Shown: positions 52,174 to 60,899 of the stretch, one piece after another
Numbering within the stretch: the stretch's first letter is position 1
Layout: every line of letters begins with the position of its first letter
NCBI GenBank assembly: GCA_964350145.1
Contig: CAYGJL010000003.1
Location: 34,477 to 98,476 of the forward strand
Length of the DNA: 64,000 nucleotides
DNA from: JACDCY01 sp964350145
Lineage (GTDB): Bacteria > Gemmatimonadota > Gemmatimonadetes > Gemmatimonadales > Gemmatimonadaceae
Direction: 5' to 3'
The notes under the pieces: generated by a model
The model's input: the letters and a program-made list of their open reading frames with translations, nothing else
The model's database searches: none
Told to the model about the DNA's origin: nothing
Translations under genes and position numbers: made by a program

Positions 52174-54027
52174 ATGCGCCCACCTGCCTCCGAACAAGAC
52201 GCCCGCGACGTCGCCGAAGAAGCCCGCGAAACCGAATGGGCGCACCCGAGCTTCGTGCGCGAGATGTTCCTGGGGCGGTTCCGGCTCGACCTCATCCATC
52301 CGCACCCGAGCGACGATCCCGCGGAGACCGCGCGCGCGGCGCCGTTCCTCGGGAAGCTGCGCACTTTCCTGGAGAAGGTGGACTCGGAGGAGATCGACCG
52401 GACCGGCGAGATCCCGGAGCCGATGGTGCAGGAGCTGCGCGACATGGGCGCGTTCGGGATCAAGATCCCCAAAGAGTACGGCGGGCTCGGCCTGTCGCAG
52501 CTCACCTACACGCGCGCGATGCAGCTGGTGACGTCGAAGGACGGCTCGCTGGTCGCGCTGCTGTCGGCGAGCCAGTCCATCGGACTGCCGCAGCCGCTCA
52601 AGCTGTTCGGGACCGACGCGCAGAAGCAGAAATACTTCCCGCGGCTCGCGCGCGGCGCCATCTCGGCGTTCGCGCTCACGGAGGTGGACGCTGGCTCGGA
52701 TCCGGCCAACATGGCCACGACCGCGACGCCGTCGGCGGACGGCAGCCACTTCATACTCAACGGCGAAAAGCTGTGGTGCACCAACGGCACGCGCGCAGAG
52801 CTGCTGGTGGTCATGGCGCGCACGCCCGACGTGGTGGTGGACGGCAAGCCGCGCAAGCAGATCACGGCGTTCATCGTCGAGACGTCAATGCCCGGCGTAT
52901 CGGTCGCGCAGCGGCTGCACTTCATGGGGCTCAAGGCGATCGAAAACGGTCTCATGCGCTTCGAGAACGTGCGCGTGCCGCGCGAGAACATACTCGGCGA
53001 GGAGGGGCGGGGGCTCAAGCTCGCGCTGGTGACGCTGAACACGGGGCGGCTCACCCTGCCCGCGGGCGCTGCCGGCGCCGGAAAGCAGATGATCAACGTC
53101 GCGCGGACGTGGGCGAACGAGCGCGTGCAGTGGGGGCAGGCGATTGGGAAGCACGAGGCGGTGGCGCAGAAGATCGCGCGCATGACGGCGACGACGTTCG
53201 CGATGGAAGCCGTGGCCGAGCTGTCCACGATGCTGTATGAGCGCGGGAACTACGACATCCGCCTCGAGGCCGCGATTGCGAAGATGTACAACACCGAGGC
53301 CGGCTGGCGGATCGTGGACGAAACGCTGCAGATTCGCGGCGGCCGCGGGTACGAGACGGCGACGTCACTCATGAGCCGCGGCGAGCCGGGCATTCCGGTC
53401 GAGCGCGCGATGCGCGACTTCCGCATTAACCTGATCTTCGAGGGGTCGTCGGAGATCATGCGGCTGTTTATCGCGCGCGAGGCGGTGGACCACCACTTCG
53501 CGCTGGCGTTCGACATCGTGAACCCCAAGCTCGGCACGAAGCAGAAGCTGCGGGCGCTGGCGCGGGCACTGCCGTTTTACGCGACGTGGTATCCGATGCG
53601 CTGGTCGCCGGCGAAGCAGGTGAAGAGCTACTCGGAGTTCGGCCGGCTCGCGCGGCACGTGCGGTACGTGGAGCGCACCACGCGGCGGCTCGGCCGCGCG
53701 CTGTTCCACGCGATGGTGCGGCTCGGGCCGAAGCTCGAGAAGCGGCAGATGGTGCTGTTCCGCGCGGTGGACATCGGGGCGGAGCTGTACGCTATGTCAG
53801 CCGCGTGCGTCCGGGCGCACATGCTGAAGAAGAACGGGAATGCCCGCGGGATCGAGCTGGCGGACATGTTCTGCCGCGAGGCGCGGGGTCGGATAGAGGC
53901 GAAGTTCGACGAGCTGCACGGAAAGCACGACGCGGCATTGTACCGGCTTGCCATGCAGGTACTGAAAGGAGAGCATGCATGGTTGGAGAGTGGCATTGTC
54001 TCGTCGCGGCAGGAGGCTCCGAGGTAA
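52174..54027 (+). CDS. Acyl-CoA dehydrogenase, VLCAD-like
   Basis: 617 residues, longer than short- and medium-chain enzymes (about 380). Core blocks: GIKIPKEYGGLGLSQL, FALTEVDAGSDPANM (FAD/substrate), LRFHMGLKAI-type segment, RGGRGYETATSL, and the catalytic Glu in FEGSSEIMRLF (about 423). The C-terminal 190 residues form the extra helical domain of very-long-chain enzymes. First step of fatty-acid oxidation. Confidence 0.92.
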   Translation: MRPPASEQDARDVAEEARETEWAHPSFVREMFLGRFRLDLIHPHPSDDPAETARAAPFLGKLRTFLEKVDSEEIDRTGEIPEPMVQELRDMGAFGIKIPKEYGGLGLSQLTYTRAMQLVTSKDGSLVALLSASQSIGLPQPLKLFGTDAQKQKYFPRLARGAISAFALTEVDAGSDPANMATTATPSADGSHFILNGEKLWCTNGTRAELLVVMARTPDVVVDGKPRKQITAFIVETSMPGVSVAQRLHFMGLKAIENGLMRFENVRVPRENILGEEGRGLKLALVTLNTGRLTLPAGAAGAGKQMINVARTWANERVQWGQAIGKHEAVAQKIARMTATTFAMEAVAELSTMLYERGNYDIRLEAAIAKMYNTEAGWRIVDETLQIRGGRGYETATSLMSRGEPGIPVERAMRDFRINLIFEGSSEIMRLFIAREAVDHHFALAFDIVNPKLGTKQKLRALARALPFYATWYPMRWSPAKQVKSYSEFGRLARHVRYVERTTRRLGRALFHAMVRLGPKLEKRQMVLFRAVDIGAELYAMSAACVRAHMLKKNGNARGIELADMFCREARGRIEAKFDELHGKHDAALYRLAMQVLKGEHAWLESGIVSSRQEAPR

Positions 54028-54033
54028 CTGACG

Positions 54034-54139
54034 GGAAATCCAAGTAGGGGGTGTGGCAGTAGAGAGTAAGGAGTTGGGAGTCGCCCGCAGGTACTTCCCA
54101 CTGCAAACTCCCTACTGCCACACTCCAAACTTGGATTCC
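54034..54139. repeat. Palindromic heptad repeat, family A, copy 3
   Basis: Arms GGAAATCCAAGTAGGGGGTG and CACTCCAAACTTGGATTCC. The interior has AGT four times at exact 7-bp steps (AGTagag AGTaagg AGTtggg AGT). Confidence 0.9.
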
Positions 54140-54162
54140 GTTGCAACCGTACCGGACCCGCT

Positions 54163-54199
54163 CGCAAAAAAACGGCGCCCGTGAGGGCGCCGTTTTGCG
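54163..54199. terminator. Bidirectional intrinsic terminator
   Basis: CGGCGCCC-GTGA-GGGCGCCG stem with A-run on the left and T-run on the right, so it works on both strands. It lies between convergent acyl-CoA dehydrogenase and DUF4383 genes. Confidence 0.92.
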
Positions 54200-54213
54200 A
54201 GCGGTGAATCAGT

Positions 54214-54621
54214 CTAGATGGTGGAGCCTGTCGGGGCGACTGTCGCCGGCTTCGCCGTGAATCCGACGCCGGCCAGGATCGCGCCGAGCACGACGTGCAG
54301 CCATACGTCGTTGCCGCCGAGCGGAACGAAGCCGAATCCGTCGGGCGCGAAGTAGCCGACGACCGCGAGCACGAGGTAGATCACACCGGCGAGCTGCGCG
54401 TACTGCTTGGCGCCTGTGTACGAGCGCGCGGCGGCGAGTCCCCAGATGCCGAACAGCAGGTGCACGATATTGTGGAGCAGGTTGACCGGGAACATCCCGA
54501 AGATCGCCGGCGCCGTCGCCGGATCCGCTTCCATGCTCATCCCGCCGGTGTAGAAGCCGACGAGTGCTACGAGGACGAATACCACCCCGAAGATCTGTGC
54601 AACCCGTTGGACCGTCGTCAT
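54214..54621 (-). CDS. DUF4383 membrane protein
   Basis: 135 residues, four helices: VAQIFGVVFVLVALVGFYTG, FPVNLLHNIVHLLFGIWGLA, LAGVIYLVLAVVGYF and WLHVVLGAILAGVGF. The NLLHNIVHLLFG pattern is the DUF4383 signature. Function unknown. AGGAGA precedes the ATG. Confidence 0.9.
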   Translation of the reverse strand: MTTVQRVAQIFGVVFVLVALVGFYTGGMSMEADPATAPAIFGMFPVNLLHNIVHLLFGIWGLAAARSYTGAKQYAQLAGVIYLVLAVVGYFAPDGFGFVPLGGNDVWLHVVLGAILAGVGFTAKPATVAPTGSTI

Positions 54622-54718
54622 CTGCTGTCTCCTGTTGTTTGCTTGCAGGGAAAGAGGCGAACGTGGTCGGGGGTCAGCCCGATTCGAGTCCCATAGTAGG
54701 GAGAACCGGGTGTTTCCG

Positions 54719-56125
54719 CTATAGTAGAATGCCGCTCAGGAGGAAGAGCGCGACACTGAAGTAGATCGTCAGTCCGGTTACGTCCACCAGGGTCGCGACG
54801 AGCGGCGCAGACGCGCTCGCGGGATCGAGCCCGGCGCGGCTCAGCACGAACGGCAGCATCGAGCCCACGAGCGAGCCGAACGCGACCACGCCGACCAGCG
54901 TCGTGCCGACGGTGAGTGCGACCAGCAGGTAGTGGTCACCGTAGTCCCACAGGCCGAGCTGCTGCCACAGGACGATCCGGAGCACGCCGAGCACGCCGAG
55001 CACGGCGCCGAGCGCGAGGCCGAGCGGCAACTCGCGCCGCGCGATCCGCCACCAGTCGCCGAGCGTGACTTCGCCGAGCGCCATCGCGCGGATGATGAGC
55101 GAAGTCGCCTGTGAGCCGGAGTTGCCGCCGGAGCTGATGATGAGCGGGATGAACAGCGTCAGCATGAGCGCCTGCGTGAGCTGGCTCTGGAACTGCTGCA
55201 TCGCCGACGTCGTAAGCATCTGTCCGACGAACAGCGCGACGAGCCACACGACGCGCTTGCGCATCATGGCCGAGAAGCCGATCTGGAGGTACGGCTCGTC
55301 CAGCGCTTCCATTCCGCCGAACTTCTGCACGTCCTCGGTGTGCTCCTCGACCATCGCGTCCATGACGTCGTCGACGGTGACCACGCCGAGGATGCGCTCG
55401 TTCTCGTCCACGACCGGAATCGCGACGAGATCGTAGTTGGACGTGAGGCTGACGACTTCCTCGCGGTCCGCGGACGCCGGTACGCTCACGACTTCCTCCC
55501 ACGCGATCTCGCTGATCTTCGCGCCTTCGGCGGCCGCGAGGAGTTCGCGCAGCGACAGAACGCCTTTGAGGGCGCCGCGCTGATCGGTGGCGTAGATGGC
55601 GTGCATCGCCTCGCGCCTGCCGGCGCGCGCGATGTGCCGGACGCCGGCGAGCGCGGCTTCGACGGTCGAATCCTCCGGAACCGACACGAATTCCGTCGTC
55701 ATCAGCCCGCCCGCGGTCTCCGGGTCGTACGCGAGCAGTCGCTCCGTCTCCTCGCGCGCGGCTTTCGGAATCTCGGAGAGGATGTCCTCGTAGGTCTCCT
55801 CTTCCAGCTCTTCGAGCGCGTCGGCGCGGTCGTCCGGCGTCATCTCCGTGACCAGCCGCGCGGCCTGCAGCGGGGACATCTCCTCCAGGACTTCCGTGCG
55901 GAGATCGTCGCTCAGGTACTCGAGCACGTCGGCCGCGCGCTCCGCGGGAAGCGCGCTCAGCAGCGCGATCACGCTCTCGCGCGGCAGCGCCTCGACGACG
56001 TCCGCGAGATCGGCCGCGTGGATCTCCTGGGTCTCGGCGGCGACGCTGTGCGGCGCGGTCTTGAGCAGCTCCTGGATGTCGGGCGCCAGGAGGTTCGCGA
56101 GCGCGCGGTGGTCGGAGGTGTTCAT
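54719..56125 (-). CDS. mgtE: Magnesium transporter MgtE
   Basis: 468 residues. N-terminal helical domain (20-125; LPRESVIALLSALPAERAAD), two CBS domains (130-255; TTEFVSVPEDSTVEAAL, LVAIPVVDENERILGVVTVD) that sense Mg, and five membrane helices from about 285 with ISSGGNSGSQATSLIIRAMA. The ATG overlaps the stop of the metal-binding protein gene by one base. Confidence 0.96.
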   Translation of the reverse strand: MNTSDHRALANLLAPDIQELLKTAPHSVAAETQEIHAADLADVVEALPRESVIALLSALPAERAADVLEYLSDDLRTEVLEEMSPLQAARLVTEMTPDDRADALEELEEETYEDILSEIPKAAREETERLLAYDPETAGGLMTTEFVSVPEDSTVEAALAGVRHIARAGRREAMHAIYATDQRGALKGVLSLRELLAAAEGAKISEIAWEEVVSVPASADREEVVSLTSNYDLVAIPVVDENERILGVVTVDDVMDAMVEEHTEDVQKFGGMEALDEPYLQIGFSAMMRKRVVWLVALFVGQMLTTSAMQQFQSQLTQALMLTLFIPLIISSGGNSGSQATSLIIRAMALGEVTLGDWWRIARRELPLGLALGAVLGVLGVLRIVLWQQLGLWDYGDHYLLVALTVGTTLVGVVAFGSLVGSMLPFVLSRAGLDPASASAPLVATLVDVTGLTIYFSVALFLLSGILL

Positions 56126-56355
56126 CAGAGCTGCGGCAGGATCCTGCGGTTTTCGTCGGCGTCGATTACCGAATAGCCCGCGGTCTCGACGGCCTGCTTC
56201 AGCGCGTCGAGCTTGACGGTTCCGTCATGCTCGACCTCGGCGGTCCCCACTCTGACGTCGGCGCGCGCGATCCCCGGCACGCCGGAGAGCGCGGTGAATA
56301 CGGCGCGCGTGCAGTGCGCGCAGGTCATTCCGGAAATCTTCAGCGTAGTGACCAT
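56125..56355 (-). CDS. Heavy-metal-associated (HMA) domain protein
   Basis: 76 residues. Binding site SGMTCAHCTRAVFTAL (CxxC), then GVPGIARADVRVGTAEVEHD; a CopZ-like metallochaperone. The ATG lies 7 nt after TATATT (56363-56368 on the minus strand), suggesting a leaderless message. Coupled to mgtE rather than a copper pump, which is unusual; the CopB ATPase here lacks CxxC domains and might receive copper from it. Confidence 0.92.
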   Translation of the reverse strand: MVTTLKISGMTCAHCTRAVFTALSGVPGIARADVRVGTAEVEHDGTVKLDALKQAVETAGYSVIDADENRRILPQL

Positions 56356-56383
56356 GGCGCCGAATATAAGGAGTTCTCCCGTG

Positions 56384-56887
56384 TCACTGCTCGTCCGCCG
56401 TCGGACCGTATATCCCCGGGACCGGTACGTCCAGCAGCCGGAGATACACCGAGAGCTGGGCGCGGTGGTGGACCATGTGATTCATGCCGAAGCCGCGAAA
56501 GACGCTCCAGCGCGGCGCGCTGAAGATCGTATGCGGTCCGGCCTTCAGGGTCCACGGGGTATCGAGACCGGCTTCCGTCGCAGCCGCGATCGCCTTCCGG
56601 GCGATCTGGACGCTCCGGTCGAAGAGCGCGACCAGCTCCTCGCGGCTCTTGCAGTCGGCAGCGGTGAAAGCGGGGCCGTCGGGCGGGCGGAAATCGAATT
56701 CGTCGGCGCTGAAGATGTTCGACGCCCAGTCGGGGAGCTGGGCGACGTGCGACGCGAGCTGGCCTAGCGACATGGATTTGGCGTGTGGCTTCCAGTCGAG
56801 CTGGTCCTCGGGGACCCGCTCGAGGACACGGCGCGTGGTGGCCATTTCCTGGTCGAACTCGGGGAGGTAGTAGCGAATAGCGTTCAT
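56384..56887 (-). CDS. DinB-family protein
   Basis: 167 residues, four-helix bundle of the DinB/YfiT type. Metal-binding histidines at QLASHVAQLPDW and GMNHMVHHRAQLSVYLR. Thiol-dependent transferase or hydrolase relatives exist; substrate unknown. ATG 56887 with GGAGTCGGA upstream; the longer frame upstream runs into a repeat. Confidence 0.9.
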   Translation of the reverse strand: MNAIRYYLPEFDQEMATTRRVLERVPEDQLDWKPHAKSMSLGQLASHVAQLPDWASNIFSADEFDFRPPDGPAFTAADCKSREELVALFDRSVQIARKAIAAATEAGLDTPWTLKAGPHTIFSAPRWSVFRGFGMNHMVHHRAQLSVYLRLLDVPVPGIYGPTADEQ

Positions 56888-56923
56888 TCCGACTCCGAAG
56901 GTTACGAGTTCCGAAAAGCCAAA

Positions 56924-57104
56924 AACAGGTTCGGGTAGACGGTTGTAGGTTGTTGGTTGCGGGTGAAGCGACTGGTGTTCGGTGTTCGGTGTTCGGTTGG
57001 CGGTTGGCGGTGTTACGGAGAACCAATGGCCGCAAACCATCCACCAATGCCCAGTCAGTTAACCCGGAACCAACAACCTACAACCGTCCACCCGAACCCG
57101 TTGT
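56924..57104. repeat. Heptad repeat palindrome, family F
   Basis: The outer arms (56924-56964 and 57061-57104) pair with few mismatches around GGTTGTAGGTTGTTGGTT. Inside the left half: GTGTTCG x3, GTTGGCG x2, GTGTTAC. It lies between divergent genes, so their promoters must be within or next to it. Confidence 0.88.
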
Positions 57105-57114
57105 CGGCTCTCCC

Positions 57115-58029
57115 ATGAAGAACAACATGAACGTCGCTTTTCTCGGCCTCGGCGCGATCGGCTATCCGATGGCGCGTAGGATCGCCGAAGCCGGGTTCGA
57201 GCTGGCCGTGTGGAACCGCTCCGGCGGGAAGTCCGCCGATCTCGCGCGCGCCGCTTCGGCGCGCGTCGCGTCCACACCCGCCGACGCCGCGCGCGCCGCC
57301 GCTGTCATCGTGACTTGCCTTCCGACGTCGGACGAGGTGGAGTTCGTGACGTTCGGCACCGACGGGCTCGCTGCGACGATGGCGAGCGGCGCGATTCTCG
57401 TGGATTGCACGTCCGGCGATCCGCACGCGAGCCGATCCATGGCGCGGCGCCTGGCGGAGCAGGGCGTGGATTTTCTGGACGCGCCGGTGAGCGGCGGAGT
57501 CGTCGGCGCGGAAGCCGGCAAGTTGACGGTGATGTGCGGCGGGGACGGCATGGTGCTGGAGCGCGCGCGACCGGTGCTGCAGGCGTTCGGCGCGAAGATC
57601 GTTCTTTGCGGTCCGACGGGCGCCGGTCACGCCATCAAGTCGCTGAGCAACGCGCTGCTGGCGATCCACCTGTGGTCCACGGGCGAAGTGCTCGTCGCAG
57701 CGGCGAAGGCGGGAGTCGCGCCAGCGATCGCGCTCGACGTGATCAACGGGTCAGCGGGCCGGTCGAACTCCTCGGAGAATCTGATTCCGCAGCGAGTGCT
57801 CACGCGCGAGTTTCCGAGCACGTTCCGGCTGGCGCTGCTGGACAAGGACGTGCGGATCGCCGCGGCGGTGGCGCACGAGGCGGGGACGCCGGCGGGGTTT
57901 ATCGAGCTGGCGCACGAGATTTTCGAGCGGGCCCACGCCGAGCTTGGTAGCGAGGTCGATCACACGGCCGCTCTTCGGATTCTGGAGCGAGACGCGGGCG
58001 TGGTCATCAGCTGGGAAACTGCCACTTAG
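57115..58029 (+). CDS. 3-hydroxyisobutyrate dehydrogenase-like enzyme
   Basis: 304 residues. Rossmann GLGAIGYPMARRIAEAGFEL, substrate loop FLDAPVSGGVVGAEAGKL, and catalytic Lys in GHAIKSLSNALLA. Belongs to the beta-hydroxyacid dehydrogenases (GarR, HIBADH); substrate not determinable. The C-terminus WETAT and TAG stop are encoded by the family B repeat. Confidence 0.9.
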   Translation: MKNNMNVAFLGLGAIGYPMARRIAEAGFELAVWNRSGGKSADLARAASARVASTPADAARAAAVIVTCLPTSDEVEFVTFGTDGLAATMASGAILVDCTSGDPHASRSMARRLAEQGVDFLDAPVSGGVVGAEAGKLTVMCGGDGMVLERARPVLQAFGAKIVLCGPTGAGHAIKSLSNALLAIHLWSTGEVLVAAAKAGVAPAIALDVINGSAGRSNSSENLIPQRVLTREFPSTFRLALLDKDVRIAAAVAHEAGTPAGFIELAHEIFERAHAELGSEVDHTAALRILERDAGVVISWETAT

Positions 58030-58137
58030 AACTGATAAGCTGCGAGCGGCCAGCGAACAACGCTGCCAGCTACGAGCAGCTCGCAGCCGGCAGCTCCCAG
58101 CTGGCAGCGCGCAGCTTATCAGTTCTAAGTGGCAGTT
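58017..58137. repeat. Palindromic heptad repeat, family B, copy 4
   Basis: A perfect 28-bp terminal inverted repeat (58017-58044, 58110-58137). Relative to copy 1, CCAAG/CTTGG is ATAAG/CTTAT on both arms. The right half has six AGC words at exact 7-bp spacing. It supplies stop codons to both convergent neighbours. Confidence 0.95.
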
Positions 58138-59455
58138 AAAGAGCTGGCGTTGTCGATGATACTGACGGCCGCGCAGCCGGAGCCGGCCGCGGAGCGGGAA
58201 TTGGCGCTCGATTCACCGGCACCGGCGGCACTTTCTTGCGCGACACCAGCGTGCGCTCAAGTGCGGGGACGAAGATGTCGTAGTTCGCGCCCGGGTGCCA
58301 CAGCACCCAGCCATCATAGCCCGAGTCGTACACCGCCTGCTTCTGCGCGCGGATGTGCTCTGGCCCGTACTTCGGCTGGCCGAGGGAGAATGCCTGGAGC
58401 CACGGGCGCACGTGCTCGCCCGTCACGCCGATCGCCTCGTTGCGCTCGCGCGCGCGGGAGATCGCGGCGTGGATGATCCTGTACGGCTCCGCGTTCGGCC
58501 GCGCGATGTTGAAGGAGCCGCGCGGGTAGTGCGACGGGTACACCATCGGCAGCACGACGTCGGTAACCTTTGCGATCGGCTCCCACTGCTGGCCGATCTC
58601 GAGCGCGCCGTTGACAGTGGTCACGAGCCCAAAGATGTCGGCGGTGGTGCGGATACCCGATCGCGCGTACCGCGCGCGCGCGGCCGCGAGGAACTCGGCC
58701 AGAACCTGCGGCTTGCTGCGGTTGTTGGAACCGGGGAATACCTGCTGCGGCAGCGACTTGTACGGCTCGGGGAACCGGATGTAATCGAACTGAATCTCGC
58801 CGAAGCCCAGCTTTATCGCTTCGTCACCGACGCGGAAGTTGTACTCCCAGATCTCGTTCGAGTACGGATTGACCCACGTCAGCCCTTCGCGATCCCGCCA
58901 GGGCGAACCGTCGGCCTTCCGGATCGTGTGCGTCGGGTTCATCCGCGACGCGACGGAATCCTTGAACACGACGATCCGCGCGATCGGCAGGATCCCGTGC
59001 GCGCGCATCGTGTCCACCCACGCCTTCAGGTTCACGGCCTTCGTCATCGTGCCAGCGTTTTTCTGCAGCATCGGATCGCTGGACACCAGGTTGAGCCCGA
59101 ACTCGTCCTTGATGTCGATCACGAAGGCGTTGATCTCGGTGGAATCGGCGAGCGCGATCAGCTTCCTGAGCTTGGTCGAGCTCTGCACCGAAAAGCGATT
59201 GAGATACAGTCCCCGGATCGGCGCGTTGGCGTCGCGCTGGAGCCGCAGCACCTCGGCGGAGCCCGTGGCGGGTCCGGGCTGAGCGGGCTGGGTGTCGGAT
59301 GAGACCGGTCCCTCAGTCGAGCCGACCTGGGAAGTCGCGATCGAATCCGCGGCCGATCCGAGAGCGGCGGCGTCGCCTCCGGTGGTGCAGCCCGACCACA
59401 GCGTGAGCGAGGCGAGCGTGAGGATCAGAGATGTAATGCGGCCGTATGAATGCAC
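58136..59455 (-). CDS. Lipoprotein with DUF4015-type glycoside-hydrolase-like domain
   Basis: 439 residues. Signal peptide with lipobox LWSGC (Cys23), Ala/Ser/Pro-rich linker to about 75, then a TIM-barrel domain: RGLYLNRFSVQSSTKLRKLI, NAFVIDIKDEFGLNLVSSD, ARIVVFKDSVAS, LGFGEIQFDYIRFPEP, VVLPMVYPSHYPRGSF. These are DUF4015 hallmarks (putative GH13-like hydrolase). Pro-rich tail. GTG start. TAA stop shares its first bases with the family B repeat. Confidence 0.87.
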   Translation of the reverse strand: MHSYGRITSLILTLASLTLWSGCTTGGDAAALGSAADSIATSQVGSTEGPVSSDTQPAQPGPATGSAEVLRLQRDANAPIRGLYLNRFSVQSSTKLRKLIALADSTEINAFVIDIKDEFGLNLVSSDPMLQKNAGTMTKAVNLKAWVDTMRAHGILPIARIVVFKDSVASRMNPTHTIRKADGSPWRDREGLTWVNPYSNEIWEYNFRVGDEAIKLGFGEIQFDYIRFPEPYKSLPQQVFPGSNNRSKPQVLAEFLAAARARYARSGIRTTADIFGLVTTVNGALEIGQQWEPIAKVTDVVLPMVYPSHYPRGSFNIARPNAEPYRIIHAAISRARERNEAIGVTGEHVRPWLQAFSLGQPKYGPEHIRAQKQAVYDSGYDGWVLWHPGANYDIFVPALERTLVSRKKVPPVPVNRAPIPAPRPAPAARPSVSSTTPAL

Positions 59456-59590
59456 TTGTCGGTGGTGTTCTGCGGTGAGATGGAGTCGTCGGACGCTCGC
59501 CCGGGCGCGTGAAAGCTATGCACTATATTTGCCAGCGTCGCCCTTCTTTCTTACCCCGGCCGGCGCGCCGGTTTCCGCGAGACCGAAACT

Positions 59591-60097
59591 TTGAAGGAAT
59601 TGTCCGGCACTGAGAGGACGAGCACCGTAGCCGCGACGCATCATGAAGCGGCCATGCTGATGATGCCGCACCAGGAGAACGTCCTCGGGCACGTGTTCGG
59701 CGGAGTCATCCTGGCCATGATGGACACGACCGCGGCCGTCTCGGCGATGCGGCACGCGCGGACCCCGTGCGTGACGGTGTCCGTGGACAGGGTGGACTTC
59801 CGGGAGCCCATCCACATCGGCGAGCTCGTGACCATGAGGTCGAGCGTGAACTTCGTGGGGACGACGTCCATGGAAGTGGGCGTCCGTGTGGAGACCGAGA
59901 ATCTCCTCACCGGGGAGCGGCGGCACACGAACTCGTGCTATCTGACCTACGTCGCCATTGACGCCAACGGCCGTCCGGTGAAGGTCGCCCCGATTGAGCC
60001 GCAAAGCGCGGACGAGAAGCGGCGGTTCGCGGCCGCGCGTGAGCGGAGGCGTCGGCGGCTGGAGGAGCGGAACGCGGAAGGGAAGCAGGAGGACTGA
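59591..60097 (+). CDS. Acyl-CoA thioesterase (hot-dog fold, YciA-like)
   Basis: 168 residues. MMPHQENVLGHVFGGVILAM with conserved HVFGG, DFREPIHIGELVTMRSSVN, and a basic tail (RRFAAARERRRRRLEERN). Cleaves acyl-CoA to fatty acid and CoA. TTG 59591 gives this length; a start a few codons later is possible. TATATT at 59523-59528 may be its promoter box. Followed 3 nt later by the DUF2203 gene. Confidence 0.88.
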   Translation: MKELSGTERTSTVAATHHEAAMLMMPHQENVLGHVFGGVILAMMDTTAAVSAMRHARTPCVTVSVDRVDFREPIHIGELVTMRSSVNFVGTTSMEVGVRVETENLLTGERRHTNSCYLTYVAIDANGRPVKVAPIEPQSADEKRRFAAARERRRRRLEERNAEGKQED

Positions 60098-60100
60098 CGG

Positions 60101-60517
60101 ATGAGCTCGGTGATCGAGCCGGCGCGACTTTTCACGATCGAGCAGGCCAACCGGATGCTGCCGCTGGTGCGGCGGATCGTGGAAGACATCGTCCAGGACT
60201 ACGCCCGCTGGCGGGAGCAGGTCGGGGTTATCGAAGTGGTCGCGGCAGGCCGCCGCGGCGATTCGCCCCCCGACGAAGCCGAGAAATTCGAGCGCGACGC
60301 GCAGCGCCTGGCAGCGGACATCGAGCGGTACGTCACGGAGCTGAAAGAGCTGGGCGTGGACTTCAAGGGGTTCGATCAGGGCCTGGTGGACTTTCCCGCC
60401 GAGCTCGATGGGCGGCGTGTGTATCTATGCTGGAAGCTGGGGGAGGAGTCGGTGGAGCACTGGCACGATGTGGAGGCGGGGTTCGCGGGGAGGCAAAAAC
60501 TGGTGACTAGTGATTAG
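60101..60517 (+). CDS. DUF2203 protein
   Basis: 138 residues: LFTIEQANRMLPLVRRIVED, then LKELGVDFKGFDQGLVDFPA and VYLCWKLGEESVEHWHDVEA, all family blocks. Function unknown. The last residues (LVTSD) and TAG stop come from family C heptads. Confidence 0.92.
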   Translation: MSSVIEPARLFTIEQANRMLPLVRRIVEDIVQDYARWREQVGVIEVVAAGRRGDSPPDEAEKFERDAQRLAADIERYVTELKELGVDFKGFDQGLVDFPAELDGRRVYLCWKLGEESVEHWHDVEAGFAGRQKLVTSD

Positions 60518-60591
60518 TGACTAGTGACTAGTAACTGCACGACGATTGGGCCTTGTAACTCACGACAGCCAACAGCCAACAGCCAACAGCT
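60504..60591. repeat. Composite element: family C heptads plus family D heptads
   Basis: TGACTAG TGATTAG TGACTAG TGACTAG TAACTGC (60504-60538), then GACAGCC AACAGCC AACAGCC AACAGCT (60564-60591). The first block holds the DUF2203 stop; the TAACTT after the second block lies 6 nt before the next ATG. Confidence 0.92.
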
Positions 60592-60605
60592 AGTAACTTT
60601 CAGCC

Positions 60606-60899
60606 ATGAAAATGAAACCGTTTCGCGGACCCGATGGCACGAGCTGGGGAGTCGAGGTGAAGCTTCCCGGCGCGAGCAATGCGATGGTCGTGTTCCATCA
60701 TCCGGCCGGGGGAACGGCGCGGAACGACCGCTACGCCTGGGTCAACTGGAGCGGCCCCGAGTCGCGCAGCGTGACGTCCCGGGTCTCGGCTGAAAAGGTT
60801 CTGGAAAAGCTGAACGACGAGAATCTCACGGAGCTGTTCAAGCGCTCGTTCCCGATCTCGCGGGTAGCGGTCCCGGCGCCGGCGCTGGTTGGTAACTAG
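60606..60899 (+). CDS. Hypothetical protein, 97 aa
   Basis: Small soluble protein: MKMKPFRGPDGTSWGVEVKL, NAMVVFHHPAGGTARNDRYA, VLEKLNDENLTELFKRSFPI. Beta-rich first half and a helix near the end; no known family. TAACTT (60594-60599) 6 nt before the ATG suggests a leaderless message whose promoter box is part of the repeat. The TAG stop is inside the next family C element. Confidence 0.72.
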   Translation: MKMKPFRGPDGTSWGVEVKLPGASNAMVVFHHPAGGTARNDRYAWVNWSGPESRSVTSRVSAEKVLEKLNDENLTELFKRSFPISRVAVPAPALVGN

